DNA of 64,000 bases from contig NZ_STGY01000005.1 in NCBI RefSeq assembly GCF_004912275.1, forward strand, positions 16,428 to 80,427. Reading direction: 5' to 3'. Both the position numbers and the translations under genes were made by a program. This document shows, piece by piece, positions 28,391 through 36,795 of the stretch. A model generated the notes under the pieces. That model saw only the letters and a list, made by a program, of their open reading frames with translations, had not been told where the DNA came from and did no database searches. Within the stretch, counting starts at the first letter, position 1. Every line of letters begins with the position of its first letter. Origin of the DNA: Glycomyces buryatensis (GTDB lineage: Bacteria; Actinomycetota; Actinomycetes; Mycobacteriales; Micromonosporaceae).

Positions 28391-29503
28391 TCACGTAGTC
28401 TCAGTGACTTTTTTGAGACCGCGTGGCGCGTCCGGGTTCTCGCCCCGCCCGATCGCCAAGTGGAGCGCGAGTTGCTGCAGGGGAAGGATGTCGAGGATAG
28501 CGGCCATGCGCTCGTCCACTGCGGGCGTACGGAGCCTAGCGGTCTGACCAGGGAGGTCGGCCGCGCCGACCACGACCACGTCGGCCCGTTGGCGGCCCAG
28601 CTGAGTCAGCACGTTCCACATCGCGTGCCCGCCGGGGCCTGCGCCGACGACGGCGAGCACCGGCACGCCCGCATCGGTCATGGCGAGCGGTCCGTGCAGC
28701 AGGTCGGCTCCCGAGAATGCAAGCGAGGGAAGGTACGAGGTCTCCATCAACTTCAGCGCGGTCTCACGGGCGGTGGGGTAGGCGTAACCGCGCCCGGTGG
28801 TCACGAAGCGCTCGGCGAAGCGGTAGCGCCCGGCCAGTTCGGCGGAGGTGGAGCCGTCGAGGACGTCGCTTGCGAGCTCGGGGAGCTTGTCGAGCATGGC
28901 GCTCTCGGCCGCTTCGAGCCGGCCGGTGCCGGTGCGGATGCCCTCGATGAGCAGCAGCAGGGTGAGCAGTTCGGCCGTGTAGGTCTTGGTGGCGGCGACG
29001 GCCCGCTCGTGTCCGGCGCGGATGTCGATCTGCAGTTCGGCCTCGCCGGCCAGACGCGAGGCGGGGTTGTTGGTGACGGCCAGGGTGAGCGCGCCCGAGG
29101 CGCGAGCGGCCGCGATGACCTGCGAGAGGTCGGGGGAGCCGCCGGATTGGCTGACGGCGATGACCAGGCAGTCGGACCAGTCGGGCCGCGAGTCGTAAAC
29201 GGTGACGACCGATGGGCTGGCCAGGCTCGTGGGAATGCCGAGCCGGATCTCGGTGAGGTAGGCGGCGTACAGGGCGGCGTGGTCGGAGGTGCCGCGCGCG
29301 GTGAAGACGATGGAGCGGGGCTTGTACTCGGCGATGCGGGCGGCGACCGAGGCGATGTCGGCGGCGCCGTGGTCGAGCAGGCCCGCCAGGACGTCGGGCT
29401 GCTCGGCGATGTCGGCGGCCATGCCCTGCCCGGGTCGGGCGGACGACTCCGGCCGGTCGGCCGGGGTGGCCTCGTCGGCTTCGCCGGCGTGGGGTTGGTT
29501 CAC
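28391..29503 (-). CDS. Double-SIS sugar-phosphate isomerase/deaminase (NagB-II/AgaS-like)
   Basis: A 370-residue protein with two SIS domains (about 45-185 and 215-350). Seen are VFTARGTSDHAALYAAYL, VSQSGGSPDLSQV (phosphosugar loop) and AATKTYTAEL. The C-terminus GRGENPDAPRGLKKVTETT matches the isomerase half of glucosamine-6-phosphate synthase and the stand-alone NagB-II deaminases. With no glutaminase domain it most likely deaminates glucosamine 6-phosphate or a related amino sugar. GTG start with AGGAG seven bases upstream. The AT-rich region 29525-29560 should hold its promoter. No amino-sugar transporter adjoins it. Confidence 0.85.
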   Translation of the reverse strand: MNQPHAGEADEATPADRPESSARPGQGMAADIAEQPDVLAGLLDHGAADIASVAARIAEYKPRSIVFTARGTSDHAALYAAYLTEIRLGIPTSLASPSVVTVYDSRPDWSDCLVIAVSQSGGSPDLSQVIAAARASGALTLAVTNNPASRLAGEAELQIDIRAGHERAVAATKTYTAELLTLLLLIEGIRTGTGRLEAAESAMLDKLPELASDVLDGSTSAELAGRYRFAERFVTTGRGYAYPTARETALKLMETSYLPSLAFSGADLLHGPLAMTDAGVPVLAVVGAGPGGHAMWNVLTQLGRQRADVVVVGAADLPGQTARLRTPAVDERMAAILDILPLQQLALHLAIGRGENPDAPRGLKKVTETT

Positions 29504-29682
29504 GTGACGCTCCTAATGCGCGGTTGCCTCGAAATATTAAATAAACCTTCATAATGAGCCTAGTCGACCCCGGCCCGCGGCGTCCACCCATCTACCTCTG
29601 TGTTCCCAGTCAACGCCCTCTGACCCACGGGGATGATGCCGGTATGGTTGAGCGGATATTCAGACCGACCTAGGAGGATGCC

Positions 29683-29757
29683 GTGGCTAAGGCAGCCCGC
29701 AAGCGCAAGTCGCGCAAGAAGAAGTCCGCGAACCACGGGAAGCGGCCGAACAGCTAG
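29683..29757 (+). CDS. 50S ribosomal protein bL37 (24 residues)
   Basis: GTG 29683, five bases after a perfect AGGAGG (29672-29677), encodes 24 residues, of which 12 are Lys or Arg, ending NHGKRPNS. This matches the tiny actinobacterial ribosomal protein bL37 (ends NHGKRPN in relatives), known from mycobacterial ribosome structures. The ATG overlapping the ribosome site is out of frame. A 10-bp terminator follows directly, so it is a monocistronic gene. At 75 bases it falls below most gene-finder cutoffs. Confidence 0.9.
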   Translation: MAKAARKRKSRKKKSANHGKRPNS

Positions 29758-29763
29758 CGTCCT

Positions 29764-29787
29764 GCGGGGCAGGAGCACCTGCCCCGC
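29764..29787 (+). terminator. bL37 terminator
   Basis: A perfect 10-bp stem (GCGGGGCAGG with its complement) and AGCA loop, six bases after the bL37 stop. Confidence 0.8.
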
Positions 29788-29829
29788 TATCGCACTGGTC
29801 GAACCAGGACAAGAACGAGACTTGCCCAT

Positions 29830-30444
29830 ATGACCGAACCGCCGCGCGAAGCGCGCGAAACGGAACAGCAGCCGCAGCCGAGCACCCGCGAGCGCATCCA
29901 GCAGACCGCGATCGCGCTGTTCAGCGAGCACGGCTACGAGCACACCTCTCTGCGTGAGATCGCCGAGCACCTCGGCGTCACCAAGGCCGCCCTGTACTAC
30001 CACTTCAAAACCAAAGAAGACATCGCGGCGAGCTTTTTCGACTCCTACGCCGAGGACGTCGACCGCATCTGCGATTGGGGCGAGGCGCAGCCCCGGAGCC
30101 TGGAGACCAGGACCGAACTGATGCGCCGCTATGCCGAGGTCATTCGCGCGCACGTCCCGGTCCTGCGATTCCAGCAGTACAACCAGGCCGCGCTGACGCG
30201 ACTGGACCGCGGCTCGATCTTCAGTCGACGCAGGCTGCGGCTCTTCGCGCTCCTGGCCGACGAGGACGACCTGCTGCTGCACCGCATGCGGGCCTGGGAC
30301 GCGATCACGACGCTGTACAGCAACTGGATCACCTTCCCCAGGTCCGGGGACACCGATCAGGAGCTGCGCGAATCGGCGCTGACGATCTCGATCCGCCTGC
30401 TGGAGGCGAACGCGCGGGAACAGCGCGAGCAGCACCAAAGCTAA
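29830..30444 (+). CDS. TetR-family transcriptional regulator
   Basis: A 204-residue regulator. The helix-turn-helix lies near 25-70 (YEHTSLREIAEHLGVTKAALYYHFKTKEDI), preceded by a 20-residue Glu/Pro/Gln-rich tail; the C-terminal ligand domain is all-helical and not assignable. It stands alone between bL37 and rsrA with its own T-tailed terminator, so its target is not evident from context. ATG start at 29830 with no strong ribosome site, possibly a leaderless or short-leader mRNA. Confidence 0.88.
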   Translation: MTEPPREARETEQQPQPSTRERIQQTAIALFSEHGYEHTSLREIAEHLGVTKAALYYHFKTKEDIAASFFDSYAEDVDRICDWGEAQPRSLETRTELMRRYAEVIRAHVPVLRFQQYNQAALTRLDRGSIFSRRRLRLFALLADEDDLLLHRMRAWDAITTLYSNWITFPRSGDTDQELRESALTISIRLLEANAREQREQHQS

Positions 30445-30457
30445 AGGGGAACAAGCG

Positions 30458-30488
30458 AAACCGCCCGGGACATTGCCGGGCGGTTTTT
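30458..30488 (+). terminator. Intrinsic terminator with T-run
   Basis: An 11-bp stem (30458-30468 with 30476-30486) and 7-base loop, the right arm ending in a run of five T, 14 bases after the TetR stop. A textbook rho-independent terminator. Confidence 0.9.
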
Positions 30489-30571
30489 CGTTCGGGTGCG
30501 AGCGAGCCGGGCGCGAGCGCGAGCGTCGCCGCTCGCGGCGCCGGCCGGGCCGAGCACGGCCCGATGCCGGA

Positions 30572-30871
30572 CTAGCGTTCGCGCTCGGCGACCTCGGTGA
30601 AGACCTCGCTGACCTGCTCGATGGCACTGAGCTTGCGGCGCAGGCGATCCTTGACCTCGTCAGGGGCCCGCTCGCCGCTGCAGCAGCGGTGCACGATCGC
30701 GCGCACCTCCTGCTCGATGCCGTATTCGGCCAGGCACGGCGAGCACTCGTTCAGGTGCGACTTGATGACGGTGCGGCGAGCCTCGGAACACTCGTCGTCG
30801 ATGTAGAGGTAGACCTCCTCGAGCACTTCACGACAGTCGAGGTCGGGCATGTCCGATTCTGGGCTGGTCAC
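30572..30871 (-). CDS. rsrA: Mycothiol-system anti-sigma-R factor
   Basis: RsrA is a zinc redox-switch anti-sigma factor. Disulfide stress oxidises its thiols, releases zinc and frees SigR. The 99 residues carry the ZAS motif HLNECSPC (H39xxxC43xxC46) plus C13 (LDCREV), the four expected ligand/redox positions. A CC pair (VHRCCSGE) is further on. GTG 30871 is chosen: AGGAGGG lies six bases upstream and it begins just after the sigR stop (gap of 2 bases), so the pair is coupled. Confidence 0.95.
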   Translation of the reverse strand: MTSPESDMPDLDCREVLEEVYLYIDDECSEARRTVIKSHLNECSPCLAEYGIEQEVRAIVHRCCSGERAPDEVKDRLRRKLSAIEQVSEVFTEVAERER

Positions 30872-30873
30872 CG

Positions 30874-31650
30874 TTATCCCTCCTGTGCAGGCGACAGGCC
30901 GCGGTCGGCGGCGTACGAGCTCAGCATCTGGCGCAGCTGCCGGCGTCCCCGGTGCAGCCGCGACATGACGGTTCCGATCGGGGTGCCCATGATGTCGGCG
31001 ATCTCCTTGTAGGAGAAGCCTTCGACGTCGGCGAGGTAGACCGTCAGGCGGAAGTCCTCGCCGAGCCGCTGGAGGGCCTCTTTGACATCGGAGTCGGGAA
31101 GGTGGTCCAGCGCCTCGGTCTCGGCCGAGCGCAGGCCCGTGGGGCTGTGCGATTCCGCGTCGGCGAGCTGCCAGTCGGTGATCTCGTCGGTCGGCGAGGT
31201 CTGCGGCTGGCGCTTCTTCTTGCGGTACGTGTTGATGTACGTATTGGTGAGGATCCGGTACAGCCACGCCTTGAGGTTGGTGCCCTCGCGGAACTGGTGG
31301 AACTTCGAGTAGGCCTTGAGGTAGGTCTCCTGGACCAGGTCCTCGGCGTCGGCGGGGTTGCGGGTCATGCGCAGAGCGGCGCCGTAGAGCTGGTCGAGCA
31401 GGGGCATCGCGTCGCGCTCGAAGCGCTCGCGCCGCACCTGGGCCGTCTCCTCGCCTGGCTCTGTCACCGTCTCCCTCTCGTTGAGCATCACTTCCGAGAC
31501 TACGGCAGCGGTGTTCGAGAGGGCGGGGGAAATACCTCCGGCAGTGACGTCGGCGGAGGTCTCGCCATTGGCGTCAAGGGCCCATTCCGGCCCACGCAGC
31601 AGCGCGGCCACGCGCTCATCGTCGCGGGGTTGCCGAACGGTCATCATCAT
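30874..31650 (-). CDS. sigR: ECF sigma factor SigR, with a likely two-start arrangement
   Basis: SigR directs the thiol-oxidative stress regulon. Region 2 ([47 protein letters not shown]) and region 4 ([20 protein letters not shown]) are intact. Two starts have good ribosome sites: ATG 31650 (AAGGAGAG, 258 residues) and ATG 31488 (GGAAG, 204 residues, the usual length). The 54-residue extension resembles the Streptomyces long form, sigma-R', which is made from an autoregulated promoter and degraded quickly. A complete SigR promoter lies 37 bases before the first start, so the same feedback design is likely here. Coupled to rsrA. Confidence 0.93.
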   Translation of the reverse strand: MMMTVRQPRDDERVAALLRGPEWALDANGETSADVTAGGISPALSNTAAVVSEVMLNERETVTEPGEETAQVRRERFERDAMPLLDQLYGAALRMTRNPADAEDLVQETYLKAYSKFHQFREGTNLKAWLYRILTNTYINTYRKKKRQPQTSPTDEITDWQLADAESHSPTGLRSAETEALDHLPDSDVKEALQRLGEDFRLTVYLADVEGFSYKEIADIMGTPIGTVMSRLHRGRRQLRQMLSSYAADRGLSPAQEG

Positions 31651-31686
31651 GCGGGTGCTCTCCTTCCCGGGAGACTCGAACCTCAC

Positions 31687-31712
31687 AACGCCGCCCGCCC
31701 CGGGTTCATTCC
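31687..31712 (-). promoter_or_regulatory. SigR autoregulatory promoter
   Basis: On the minus strand GGAAT (31708-31712), exactly 18 bases (31690-31707), then GTT (31687-31689): the sigma-R consensus GGAAT-N18-GTT. Transcription would begin near 31678-31680, leaving a leader of about 30 bases with the AAGGAGAG site of the long SigR start. Confidence 0.88.
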
Positions 31713-32148
31713 GCGTCGGCGCCAAGACTCCCAGTCGCCCTCGCCACACCCGCCGTATCCGGGGTCGGGCGTGTTGCGATTGCGCTCCCCCCAACGGCAA
31801 CAGTGCCCGCGCGGTGCGACATTTCGACGTCGCGCGGCGCGCCCCACGACGTCGGTCACGAAGCGGGGGAAGTGCGAGAAATTCGGGTATTCGTACTAAT
31901 TTGCTACCTTATGGAGCGAACTAGTAACTTTCGGTGCCCGAGGTCGTTATCGTGGGTGGACCCGCGAGGGTCCTGATCGCGTCGGACACTCGATGCGTGA
32001 ACTCCCAGTACCTGCCCCGGGTCGGCGGACTTGACACCGCCGTCGGCCCGGGGAGGTCCACTCCCCCACCGGATCGGTCCCGCGAATCGCCGTCCTGATC
32101 CGCCCCGGCGACCGGTTCCGCTGAACGCCGACCCGTTCCGGGCACAGA
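31713..32148 (-). other. Gene-free sigR upstream region
   Basis: No supported gene in these 436 bases; the open frames are arginine- or proline-rich. An AT-rich island at about 31880-31935 (with ATTCGTACTAATTTGCTACC) stands out against the GC-rich surroundings and is the likely seat of a second, housekeeping sigR promoter. The rest shows nothing recognisable. Confidence 0.45.
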
Positions 32149-32184
32149 AAAACCGCGGCGCCTTCGGGCTCGCGTCGCGGTTTT
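32149..32184 (-). terminator. whiB terminator with T-run
   Basis: A 12-pair stem (one G-T pair; 32149-32160 with 32173-32184) and 12-base loop. On the minus strand it ends in a T-run, 28 bases past the whiB stop. Confidence 0.85.
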
Positions 32185-32212
32185 CCGGGCACTCGGTTCA
32201 GTTGTCTCGCGC

Positions 32213-32572
32213 TTACGCACTCACGGCCAGCGGGTCGATGGGCGCCATGTCCTTCCAGACCTCCATCATCGCCCGACGCTCGCGGGGCGCCGTGGCACCC
32301 CACACGCCGTGCCGGTCGCGCGCTTCCAGGGCCCGCACCAGGCACGGAGTCCGGACCGGGCACGAAGCGCACAGGGCCAGCGCCTCGTCCACGGGTTCCC
32401 GGGGCTCGGGGTACATGAGGTCGGGCTCGGCGTCGGCGCAGTTGCCTTCGCGCAGCCAGTCGTCCGCGCTCATGCGGTAGTTCCCTTGGATCTCATTGCG
32501 GTATTCGCTGGCATCGAGCAACCGGGGGTCCATCCGGGCTCGGTCAACTTCTTCGGGGCGGATACGCCGCAT
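32213..32572 (-). CDS. WhiB-family [4Fe-4S] transcription regulator
   Basis: A 119-residue Wbl protein. The four cluster cysteines are C45 (EGNCADAEP), C68, C71 and C77 (LCASCPVRTPC), followed by the GVWGATAPRERRAM turn and basic C-terminal segment. The N-terminal 44 residues are an unusual Arg/Asp-rich extension. Wbl proteins bind the sigma-70 region 4 and respond to O2, NO or redox state. I cannot assign it to WhiB1-7 with confidence. ATG 32572 has AGGAGG five bases upstream. Its place between sigR and an SRAP gene suggests stress-related expression. Confidence 0.9.
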   Translation of the reverse strand: MRRIRPEEVDRARMDPRLLDASEYRNEIQGNYRMSADDWLREGNCADAEPDLMYPEPREPVDEALALCASCPVRTPCLVRALEARDRHGVWGATAPRERRAMMEVWKDMAPIDPLAVSA

Positions 32573-32720
32573 CACTGCCTCCTCTTCCTTTCACCGTCCG
32601 ACCCCGTCAAGCTGGGTTCCTCAATCGGGGGATGGAGCGCTGCTTTACCTCCGTCGGCGGCTTGTACACGAAAGAACGACGCGCGTGGGTACAGATACCG
32701 TTCAGTAGGGGTGATTGAAT

Positions 32721-33461
32721 TCACAATCCTGGGATGGTCGAAGACCCCGAATCGCCACCTGGCGAAGCTTGCGAGCCAGGCATTTGCTCAGCAATGGGAC
32801 GCACGAGCTCGGGCCCGTCGTTGCCGGTGCGGCCGACGGCGCGACCGACCTTTCGGATCTCCAGCCGGTCCTCCAGCGCCGTCTCGGGGCCGGCCAGCAG
32901 CTCGCCCTCGTCGGCGTCCTCCTCACCCAGCCAGGCGCCGAACCGTTCGGGCGGAAGGACATACGGCATCCGGTCGTGCACGGTCTCGACCGCCTCGTTC
33001 AGCGCCGGGCAGGTGAGGACGGTGAAGCTCAGCATGCTGACGTCCCCCTGGGACCAGGTGTCCCACAGGCCCGCGAACACCACTCCACCCGGTTGGGTGA
33101 AGAAATAGGGCTGCTTGCCGCCGCCGGGGAGCTTCCGCCACTCGTACCAGCCGTCGGCCGGAATCAGGGCCCGCCGCGAGGCGAATGGGCGCTTGTAGGC
33201 CCGCGAGGTCGCGACGGTCTCGATGCGGGCGTTGAACATCCGGGTGCCGACCGACGGATCGGAGGCCCACGGCGGCACCAGGCCCCACCGGGCCAGCTCG
33301 ACCACGCGGGACTCCCGGCTCCCCGAGCGGCGCACCACCGGCGCCTGCACCGTGGGCGCGATGTTGTAGCTCGGCGTCCATGCCCCGGCGATCAGGTCGT
33401 CCGCGTCGAACAGGGCGGCCATGTCGGCGCCCGACTTGCTGTTGGCGTACCTCCCACACAT
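32721..33461 (-). CDS. SOS response-associated peptidase (SRAP/HMCES, YedK-like)
   Basis: A 246-residue SRAP-domain protein. These proteins crosslink covalently to abasic sites in single-stranded DNA through the catalytic Cys2 exposed after Met removal, shielding them at forks. Seen are MCGRYAN (Cys2), YNIAPT, MFNARIET, PADGWYEW (Glu) and ETVHDRMPYVLP (His). All active residues are present. ATG start. No lexA, imuB or dnaE2 gene adjoins it, and I saw no LexA box in the short upstream gap. Confidence 0.93.
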   Translation of the reverse strand: MCGRYANSKSGADMAALFDADDLIAGAWTPSYNIAPTVQAPVVRRSGSRESRVVELARWGLVPPWASDPSVGTRMFNARIETVATSRAYKRPFASRRALIPADGWYEWRKLPGGGKQPYFFTQPGGVVFAGLWDTWSQGDVSMLSFTVLTCPALNEAVETVHDRMPYVLPPERFGAWLGEEDADEGELLAGPETALEDRLEIRKVGRAVGRTGNDGPELVRPIAEQMPGSQASPGGDSGSSTIPGL

Positions 33462-33591
33462 GGCCCCACGCTAACCCCGACCCCCGACATTCCGTACCCC
33501 CAATCTGGGACACCGCACCGTTCCTGTTGCGAATGAGGTACCGGCCGGTCGTGTCTCCGGGTCCGGACGGTCCGCAAACTAGACTGGCGGG

Positions 33592-34914
33592 GTGAACGCA
33601 ACCGCCGCTCCCAAGCAACGCCGTTGGACGCCGCCCTTCGCCGAGCGCGCGCTCGACGCCGTCGTGCGCGTGCCCGGATCCAAGTCGCAGACCGCGCGCG
33701 CCCTCGTCCTCTCCGCGATCTCAGACGGCCCCTCGACCATTCGGCGGCCCCTGGTCGCGCGCGACACCCTCCTCATGGTCGACGCGCTGCGCTCGCTCGG
33801 CGCCGACATCGACACCGGCGACCCAGAACAGTGGACGGTCACCCCCGGTCCCCTCCGCGGCGGCGCCGACGTCGACTGCGGCCTCGCCGGCACCGTCATG
33901 CGCTTCCTCCCGCCGATCGCGGCCCTCGCCGACGGCCCGGTCGCCTTCGACGGCGATCCCCACGCGCGCAAGCGCCCCAACGACGGCGTCATCAAGGCCC
34001 TGCGGGACCTCGGCGTCGAGGTGGACGACGGCGGCACCCCGGCCCTCCCCTTCACCGTGAACGCCACCGGCTCGGTCACCGGGGGCGCCCTCGAAGTGGA
34101 CGCCTCCAAGACCTCCCAGCTGGTCAGCGCCCTGCTCCTGGCCGCTCCCCGCTTCGAGCGCGGCCTCGACCTGCGCCACACCGGCGACAAGCCCGTCCCC
34201 AGCCGCCCCTACCTCGACATGGTCGTCCAGATGCTCCGCCAGGCCGGCGCCGACGTGGACGACTCCGAGGAGAACCGCTGGCGCGTCGCCCCCGGCACCC
34301 TCGACGGTCGCGAATGGGTCATCGAGCCCGACCTGCAGAACGCCGCCCCGTTCCTGTGCGCGGCGGTCGTCGTCGGCGGCCGGATCACCATCGCCGACTG
34401 GCCCACCCGGACCACCCAGGCCGGCGACCGCATCCGCGACGTCCTCACCGAGCTGGGCTCGCGCGTTGAGTGGAGCCGCGACGGCCTCACCGTCATCGGC
34501 GCGCCCTCCACGCTCGAAGTGGACCTGGATCTGGCCGACGCCTCCGAGCTCACGCCGTCCCTGGCCGCCCTCTTCGGCGTCTCGCGCGGCACCTCCTCCA
34601 TCTCGGGCGTCGCGCACATCCGCGGCCACGAGTCCGACCGGATCTCGGCGCTGGCGACCGAGCTGGGCAAGCTCGGCGCCGAGGTCGACGAGCGCGAGGA
34701 CGGCCTGGCGATCACCGGCCGCGAGACGCGCCCCATGACCTGGGAGACCTACGCCGACCACCGCATGGCCCACGCCGGCGCCATCGTCGGCCTGGTCACC
34801 CCCGGCCTCGCGCTCTCCGACGTCGCCTGCGTGTCCAAGACCTGGCCTGACTTCGCCGAGGTCTGGGAGCAGACGATCCGCGGCGGCGGCAACGCCGAGG
34901 AGGCCGAGGCCTAG
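33592..34914 (+). CDS. aroA: 5-enolpyruvylshikimate-3-phosphate synthase
   Basis: AroA joins shikimate 3-phosphate and PEP in chorismate synthesis. The 440 residues contain GSKSQTARALVLSA (the SKS phosphate site with Gln where Glu/Asp is usual), GLAGTVMRFLPPIA (LAGT in place of NAGT), DPHARKRPNDGVI and YADHRMAHAGAIVG. The SKSQT and LAGT variants are typical of actinobacterial AroA. GTG start with little ribosome-site sequence. Its stop overlaps the rsgA start (TAGTG). Confidence 0.95.
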   Translation: MNATAAPKQRRWTPPFAERALDAVVRVPGSKSQTARALVLSAISDGPSTIRRPLVARDTLLMVDALRSLGADIDTGDPEQWTVTPGPLRGGADVDCGLAGTVMRFLPPIAALADGPVAFDGDPHARKRPNDGVIKALRDLGVEVDDGGTPALPFTVNATGSVTGGALEVDASKTSQLVSALLLAAPRFERGLDLRHTGDKPVPSRPYLDMVVQMLRQAGADVDDSEENRWRVAPGTLDGREWVIEPDLQNAAPFLCAAVVVGGRITIADWPTRTTQAGDRIRDVLTELGSRVEWSRDGLTVIGAPSTLEVDLDLADASELTPSLAALFGVSRGTSSISGVAHIRGHESDRISALATELGKLGAEVDEREDGLAITGRETRPMTWETYADHRMAHAGAIVGLVTPGLALSDVACVSKTWPDFAEVWEQTIRGGGNAEEAEA

Positions 34915-35933
34915 TGCCGGTGCAGGGCTGGGACGAAGCGGACGAAGAGCAGGACTGGGACGAGGAGGACGTACGGGTCCGGGCCTCGCGCCGGTCCCGC
35001 CCCCGGACCAAGATCCGGCCCAAGCACGCGAACGCGCGCGAGGGCCTCGTCACCGCCGTCGACCGCGGCCGCTACACCTGCCGAGTCGAGGGCGACCCGG
35101 TCACCGCCATGAAGGCCCGCGAGCTCGGCAAGCAGTCGATCGTCGTCGGTGACCGCGCCGGCCTCGTCGGCGACCTGTCCGGGGCCCCGGGCACGCTCGC
35201 CCGGATCGTCCGCATCGAGCCCCGCAGCGGCGAGCTGCGCCGCTCCGCCGACGACGAGAACGCCCATGAGCGCGTCGTCGTCGCCAATGTCGACCGGCTC
35301 GTGATCGTCGCCAGCGTCATCGACCCGCCCCTGCGCTACGGCTTCGTGGACCGCTGCCTGGTGGCCGCCTTCGACGCCGGGGTCGCCCCGGTGCTGTGCC
35401 TGACCAAGAACGACCTCGCACCCGAGATCGTGGACGAGGCCCGCTCCTACTACTCCCAGCTCGACCTGACCATCGTCACCACCCGCCCCGACGAGCCGCT
35501 CGATGAACTGCTGGCCCTGTTGGCCGGCAAGGAGAACGTGTTCTTCGGCCACTCCGGCGTCGGCAAGTCCACGCTCATCAACCGGCTCGTGCCCGGCGCG
35601 GGCCGCGCCGTCGCCGAGGTCCGCTCCATCGGCAAGGGCAGCCACACCTCGACCAGCACCGTCGCCCTGGAACTGCCCGCCGGCGGCTGGGTCATCGACA
35701 CCCCCGGCGTCCGCTCCTTCGGCCTCGCCCACGTCACGCCCGACTCGATCCTCAAGGCCTTCCCCGAGCTCAAGGCCATCGCCGAGGACTGTCCCAGGGG
35801 CTGCACGCACACGCCCGAGATCGGCGACTGCGCCCTCGACGCGGCGATCGGTCCCGACGACCCGCGGGCCGGACGCCTCGCCTCGTTCCGACGCATGCTC
35901 GCCTCACTGGCGGAGGCCGACGGCAAGACTTGA
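34914..35933 (+). CDS. rsgA: Small ribosomal subunit biogenesis GTPase
   Basis: RsgA (YjeQ) is a circularly permuted GTPase that checks 30S maturation. The 339 residues have a charged N-terminal tail (about 1-45), an OB-fold (to about 100), then GTPase motifs in permuted order: LTKND (G4), GHSGVGKSTLINRL (G1) and DTPGVRSF (G3). The C-terminal zinc finger is CPRGCTHTPEIGDC. GTG start overlapping the aroA stop. In the aroA-rsgA-hisN operon found across actinobacteria, often near sigR-rsrA. Confidence 0.95.
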   Translation: MPVQGWDEADEEQDWDEEDVRVRASRRSRPRTKIRPKHANAREGLVTAVDRGRYTCRVEGDPVTAMKARELGKQSIVVGDRAGLVGDLSGAPGTLARIVRIEPRSGELRRSADDENAHERVVVANVDRLVIVASVIDPPLRYGFVDRCLVAAFDAGVAPVLCLTKNDLAPEIVDEARSYYSQLDLTIVTTRPDEPLDELLALLAGKENVFFGHSGVGKSTLINRLVPGAGRAVAEVRSIGKGSHTSTSTVALELPAGGWVIDTPGVRSFGLAHVTPDSILKAFPELKAIAEDCPRGCTHTPEIGDCALDAAIGPDDPRAGRLASFRRMLASLAEADGKT

Positions 35934-35946
35934 TTAGGATGGGCGC

Positions 35947-36738
35947 ATGTCCTCCTCTTATAACGACGACCTGGGTCTGGCGCATCTGCTGGCCGACTCG
36001 GCGGCCCAGATCGGCAACGCCAGGTTTCGTTCCTCGGACCTCCGCGTCTCCACCAAGCCCGACATGACCGAGGTCTCCGACGCCGACACCACCATCGAGG
36101 AGGTCCTCCGCTCGACCCTGTCGCGCGCCCGTCCCCGCGACGGCGTCTACGGCGAGGAGTTCGGGGACAACCCGGGCGCCTCGGGCCGCAAATGGGTCAT
36201 CGACCCGATCGACGCCACCCGCAACTACGTCCGCGGCGTCCCGGTGTGGGCCACGCTCATCGCCCTGTTCGAACGCGGCGAACCCGTCGTCGGCGTCGTC
36301 AGCGCCCCCGCCCTGAACCGGCGCTGGTGGGCCATGAAGGGCGCGGGGGCCTGGGCCGGACGCGATCAGCGCGGAGGCAAGAAGATCCAGGTCTCGCGCG
36401 TCTCCAAGCTCGCCGACGCCTCCGTCAGCTACTCCTCGATCACCAACTGGAACAAGGTCGACCGCCAAGGCGCCATGCTCGGCCTGCTCCACGAGGTCTG
36501 GCGCGAGCGCGGCTTCGGCGACTTCTACTCCTACTGCCTGCTCGCCGAGGGCTGCGTCGACATCGTCGCCGAACCCGAAGTGGCCCTGTGGGACCTGGCC
36601 CCGCTGGCGCTCATCGTCGAGGAGGCCGGCGGCACCTTCACCGATCTGAAGGGACGGCCCGGACCGGACGGCGGCACCGCGGTCGCCACGAACGGACTGC
36701 TCCACGAACCGGTCCTCGACCGGATCGGCATCCGCTAG
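35947..36738 (+). CDS. hisN: Histidinol-phosphatase, inositol-monophosphatase family
   Basis: HisN removes phosphate from histidinol phosphate in histidine synthesis. The 263-residue protein has the IMPase-fold metal sites: [22 protein letters not shown] and [15 protein letters not shown]. The assignment as HisN and not inositol phosphatase rests on the aroA-rsgA-hisN neighbourhood. ATG start 13 bases after rsgA. Last gene of the operon, followed by a strong terminator. Confidence 0.9.
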   Translation: MSSSYNDDLGLAHLLADSAAQIGNARFRSSDLRVSTKPDMTEVSDADTTIEEVLRSTLSRARPRDGVYGEEFGDNPGASGRKWVIDPIDATRNYVRGVPVWATLIALFERGEPVVGVVSAPALNRRWWAMKGAGAWAGRDQRGGKKIQVSRVSKLADASVSYSSITNWNKVDRQGAMLGLLHEVWRERGFGDFYSYCLLAEGCVDIVAEPEVALWDLAPLALIVEEAGGTFTDLKGRPGPDGGTAVATNGLLHEPVLDRIGIR

Positions 36739-36750
36739 AACCTGCGAACG

Positions 36751-36789
36751 CGAAGACGAGCCGGACCATCTCGGTCCGGCTCGTCTTCG
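36751..36789. terminator. 17-bp bidirectional terminator
   Basis: A perfect 17-bp stem (36751-36767 with 36773-36789) with a 5-base loop lies between the convergent hisN and esterase genes. Confidence 0.88.
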
Positions 36790-36795
36790 TCGTCT

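Noticed and set aside
31921..32220. 99-residue minus-strand ORF
   Set aside because: Low-complexity Arg/Thr/Ser composition, no ribosome site, and it overlaps the whiB terminator.
33470..33500. Second SigR promoter before the SRAP gene
   Set aside because: A GGAAT is present on the minus strand, but the next GTT is 13 bases away instead of 18-19.
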